A stretch of 64,000 nt of DNA. It comes from Clostridia bacterium. Its GTDB lineage: Bacteria; Bacillota; Clostridia; Lachnospirales; Anaerotignaceae. Made by a program: the position numbers and the translations under genes. The stretch spans positions 1 to 64,000 of the forward strand of contig RZZU01000004.1 of the NCBI GenBank assembly GCA_009929735.1, in the 5' to 3' direction. Below are positions 62,285-64,000 of this stretch, in pieces. The notes under the pieces were generated by a model. It made no database searches and was not told the DNA's origin. It saw nothing but the letters and a program-made list of their open reading frames with translations. The first letter of the stretch is position 1. Each line of letters opens with the position of its first letter.

Positions 62285-62476
62285 ATGGTTTTTTCTGTTG
62301 GAGATATTGTTCAAATGAAAAAAACGCACCCCTGCGGCTCCAGCCTGTGGGAAATATTGCGTGTGGGTATCGATTTTCGAATAAAATGCTGCGGCTGCGG
62401 CCATATGGTTATGTTGCCCAGAGTTAAATTTGAAAAAAATGTTAAAAAAATCATTTCAGAAGGCAAAAAGGAGTAA
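62285..62476 (+). CDS. DUF951 zinc-ribbon-like protein
   Basis: This 63-residue protein has the DUF951 pattern FSVGDIVQMKKTHPCGSSLW then RIKCCGCGHMVMLPRVKFE, with cysteines at 17, 35, 36 and 38 that could bind zinc. In Firmicutes it usually accompanies mscS or ychF. Function is not established; small nucleic-acid binding is possible. AAAGGAGG precedes the ATG. It is the last gene of the operon. Confidence 0.92.
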   Translation: MVFSVGDIVQMKKTHPCGSSLWEILRVGIDFRIKCCGCGHMVMLPRVKFEKNVKKIISEGKKE

Positions 62477-62509
62477 CCATTTTTTGCTTTTACAATATAA
62501 CGGAAAATA

Positions 62510-62585
62510 AAACGCCCTTCCACCAAAACATCCTCTCATGGTAATGTCCATGTAGAGCTGTTTCACGGAAGGGCGTTTCTTTTTG
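62510..62585 (+). terminator. Long-armed terminator after the mscS operon
   Basis: A perfect 12-bp stem (AAACGCCCTTCC with GGAAGGGCGTTT) encloses a 45-base loop, itself with a CATGG/CCATG hairpin, and is followed by CTTTTTG. The large structured loop is unusual for a simple terminator. Confidence 0.75.
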
Positions 62586-62817
62586 AGCTTTTTGGCTATT
62601 TTACATTTTTCGAAACGATGTATTTGTTGACAATCAAATTTGGTGTCCTTATTTAACCTATATTCTTTTAGAAACGCCACTATCCTCAATTTGAATGACT
62701 GCAAATTGATTGCAAAACGAAACCGAGAAATGGATTACCAGTGACTTAGAATCAGAAGCTATGAAAAAACCGCTCTGTATGATATAGTATTGACAATTAT
62801 ATAGTTTATAATATATT
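62586..62817 (+). promoter_or_regulatory. Spacer and promoter before the decayed secreted-protein gene
   Basis: TTGACA (62790-62795) and TATATT (62812-62817) are 16 bases apart, about 130 bases before the start. The rest of the stretch shows no gene. Confidence 0.5.
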
Positions 62818-62949
62818 TATTCTTTATATGAATATATTATAGTGCATTACTATAGATGCTGTAATCCGAAGGCAATTCATATGCCAATATTTTTGAATTT
62901 TTGGTGTTACACAAATATCTGACAAAACAAAATTATGAGGAGAGCTGTC

Positions 62950-63650
62950 ATGAAAAAAATATTGATGTTTGTTTTATCTGCACTTATGCTATGCTCTTTT
63001 CGTTTTCCTGTTTATGCAAATTCAAATAATGGAGATTTAACAGCTGAAGAAATAAATCAAGCTTTTCTAACGTATGCGCCTAGTGCAACAGCGTTCGCAA
63101 TGAATTATTCCTCTGACTACGGTCTGCCGAAGATTGTTCTGATTTGTTTTTTGGTACACCATTTTATCTTTATAATCCTAATGATGATGGGTATGCAATT
63201 GTTATGATGAAAGCGATTATTTATTTCCCAGTCGTTTCAGATGAACAAGTTGTCGCAATATGAACGATTGGCAAAACGGATGAAGGAACACTATTTTGCA
63301 ATTTTGGACAAGCCTTTTGTGAACTGTTAAATAAAAAATCAGATGAATCCTATATTTTCATTGGTGATGGTAATTCTATTTGGACAGAAGAAATTTCTGA
63401 TGAACAAACAAAAAGTTCTGCATATACAGATGAAAAGATGAGGATTGATTTCCAATCTCCAATTTCTGATGATTCACTGACAATTGGGTGTCTAAATATA
63501 ATCGATTCAAAAAAAATTTTAACTCCAGTTGTTCCCTTAACAGATTTATTACACAATGAAAAAAACATTGGATCAGCTGGGAAACCACTGTCTGCATTCT
63601 TAAAGTTACGTGAACCACTAATAAACCTTTTGCTTCAGCAAGGCTTCTAA
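62950..63650 (+). pseudogene. Secreted protein of unknown family, inactivated by a frameshift and a nonsense codon
   Basis: ATG 62950 follows GAGGAG and starts a signal peptide (MKKILMFVLSALML, cleavage likely after VYA) and about 35 mature residues. Near 63131-63145 the frame shifts by one base: KIV is followed in the next frame by DLFFGTPFYLYNPNDDGYA, a protein-like continuation. That frame is stopped once by TGA at 63261-63263, where TGG (VAI-W-TIGK) would read through, and then runs to TAA at 63650. Joined, it would be about 230 residues. I do not recognise the family. Sequencing error could explain one lesion but hardly both. Confidence 0.7.
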
Positions 63651-63707
63651 CGATTGCAGGCTATGGATACGAAGAATCAGGATGTAAGATAGCTTTGTAC
63701 GGTTCTT

Positions 63708-63887
63708 CTAAAACGAGCACAGTTTTTTCTGCGGAATTGCCAGCCACTCATATTCGTTATAAACATCTTCTTTTTTATATACAGCAATCGGCGCATCCCA
63801 ATTAAAAAAGTATTTAAAAGTTTCTGAAAATGCATCCAGATTTCTGCAATCGTGAGTTTCTAAAACAGCGTCAAAGACATTTTGCAT
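63708..63887 (-). CDS. Small ORF or gene fragment, 59 residues
   Basis: ATG 63887 reads MQNVFDAVLETHDCRNLDAF, then a W/Y/D-rich segment (FFNWDAPIAVYKKED, EYEWLAIPQKK) and TAG at 63708. The composition is protein-like but no ribosome site is visible and an in-frame stop lies shortly upstream, so it may be the tail of a broken gene. The bases to 64000 hold nothing else I can support. Confidence 0.35.
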   Translation of the reverse strand: MQNVFDAVLETHDCRNLDAFSETFKYFFNWDAPIAVYKKEDVYNEYEWLAIPQKKLCSF

Positions 63888-64000
63888 CTTTACAAAGTTT
63901 GCTCAATGGATTTGCATTATAAAACAAAATCAAAAAAAGCTTATATCCTTTGCCATACATTTACCTTTAAACATATTTTAAAGAAGTTCCTTCTAATGAT

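Overview
The window looks like the chromosome of a low-to-mid GC, endospore-forming member of the Clostridia, probably Lachnospirales or a close relative. Evidence is SpoVT, a GerS-like lipoprotein, a Clostridium symbiosum-type glutamate dehydrogenase, RNase J, IreB/RuvX/DUF1292, GdpP, FtsEX, LCP proteins, LtaS-type and CsaB-type envelope enzymes and small clostridial proteins (DUF951, DUF1653, MazG-like). Almost all genes have strong AGGAGG-type ribosome sites. I saw no rRNA, tRNA or CRISPR array.

Layout. 1-840 is the end of a mobile element: a serine recombinase running off the left edge, a SHOCT-like small gene and three iteron-like repeats. The element appears to have cut a TSCPD-domain gene, whose first 31 codons remain at 838-933. 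Next come a ferredoxin and gdhA. 4.0-8.1 kb (minus) is ftsE-ftsX-S41 peptidase-mreB, a cell-elongation and envelope module. A CdaR-like regulator follows. 9.9-18.9 kb (minus) is a tightly overlapping cell-wall polysaccharide operon: a MurJ/O-antigen-ligase-like fusion, a glycosyltransferase, two DUF4330 proteins, a glycosyltransferase/CsaB fusion, TagA and YitT. 19-29 kb holds a phosphodiester glycosidase, a GerS-like lipoprotein, MazF, uridine kinase, two LCP ligases and an LTA-synthase-like protein. With the preceding operon they form one envelope-building neighbourhood.

29-33 kb has two transporters with unusual leaders. An NSS symporter has a long structured 5' leader with a 19-codon mini-ORF. 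mgtE is preceded by a promoter, a 33-codon leader peptide and an intrinsic terminator whose 5' arm can instead pair with the leader ORF. 33-37 kb is dnaB-rplI-gdpP-mazG-like. MoxR/DUF58, an AI-2E-family permease, a CPBP protease, a DAG-kinase-like enzyme, SpoVT, GpsA, PlsY, Der, PgeF and an RNase HII/YraN fusion follow. 50-53 kb carries an MFS transporter between two decayed copies of a shared repeat, plus a compact promoter-hairpin unit that could be an sRNA. 53-62.5 kb is a housekeeping block (rnjA, DUF1292, ruvX, ireB, mtaB, HAD, mtnN, puuD-like, mscS, DUF951). The right end has a decayed secreted-protein gene and a small ORF.

The most unusual signals are (i) the apparent leader-peptide attenuator in front of mgtE, and (ii) a dispersed family of elements made of strings of short hairpins (three copies, near 32.9, 37.5 and 42.4 kb). 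In that family the stems are kept by compensating base changes, and one copy contains a 61-bp tandem array. All identifications come from reading the sequence and recalling family motifs; no database search was run.
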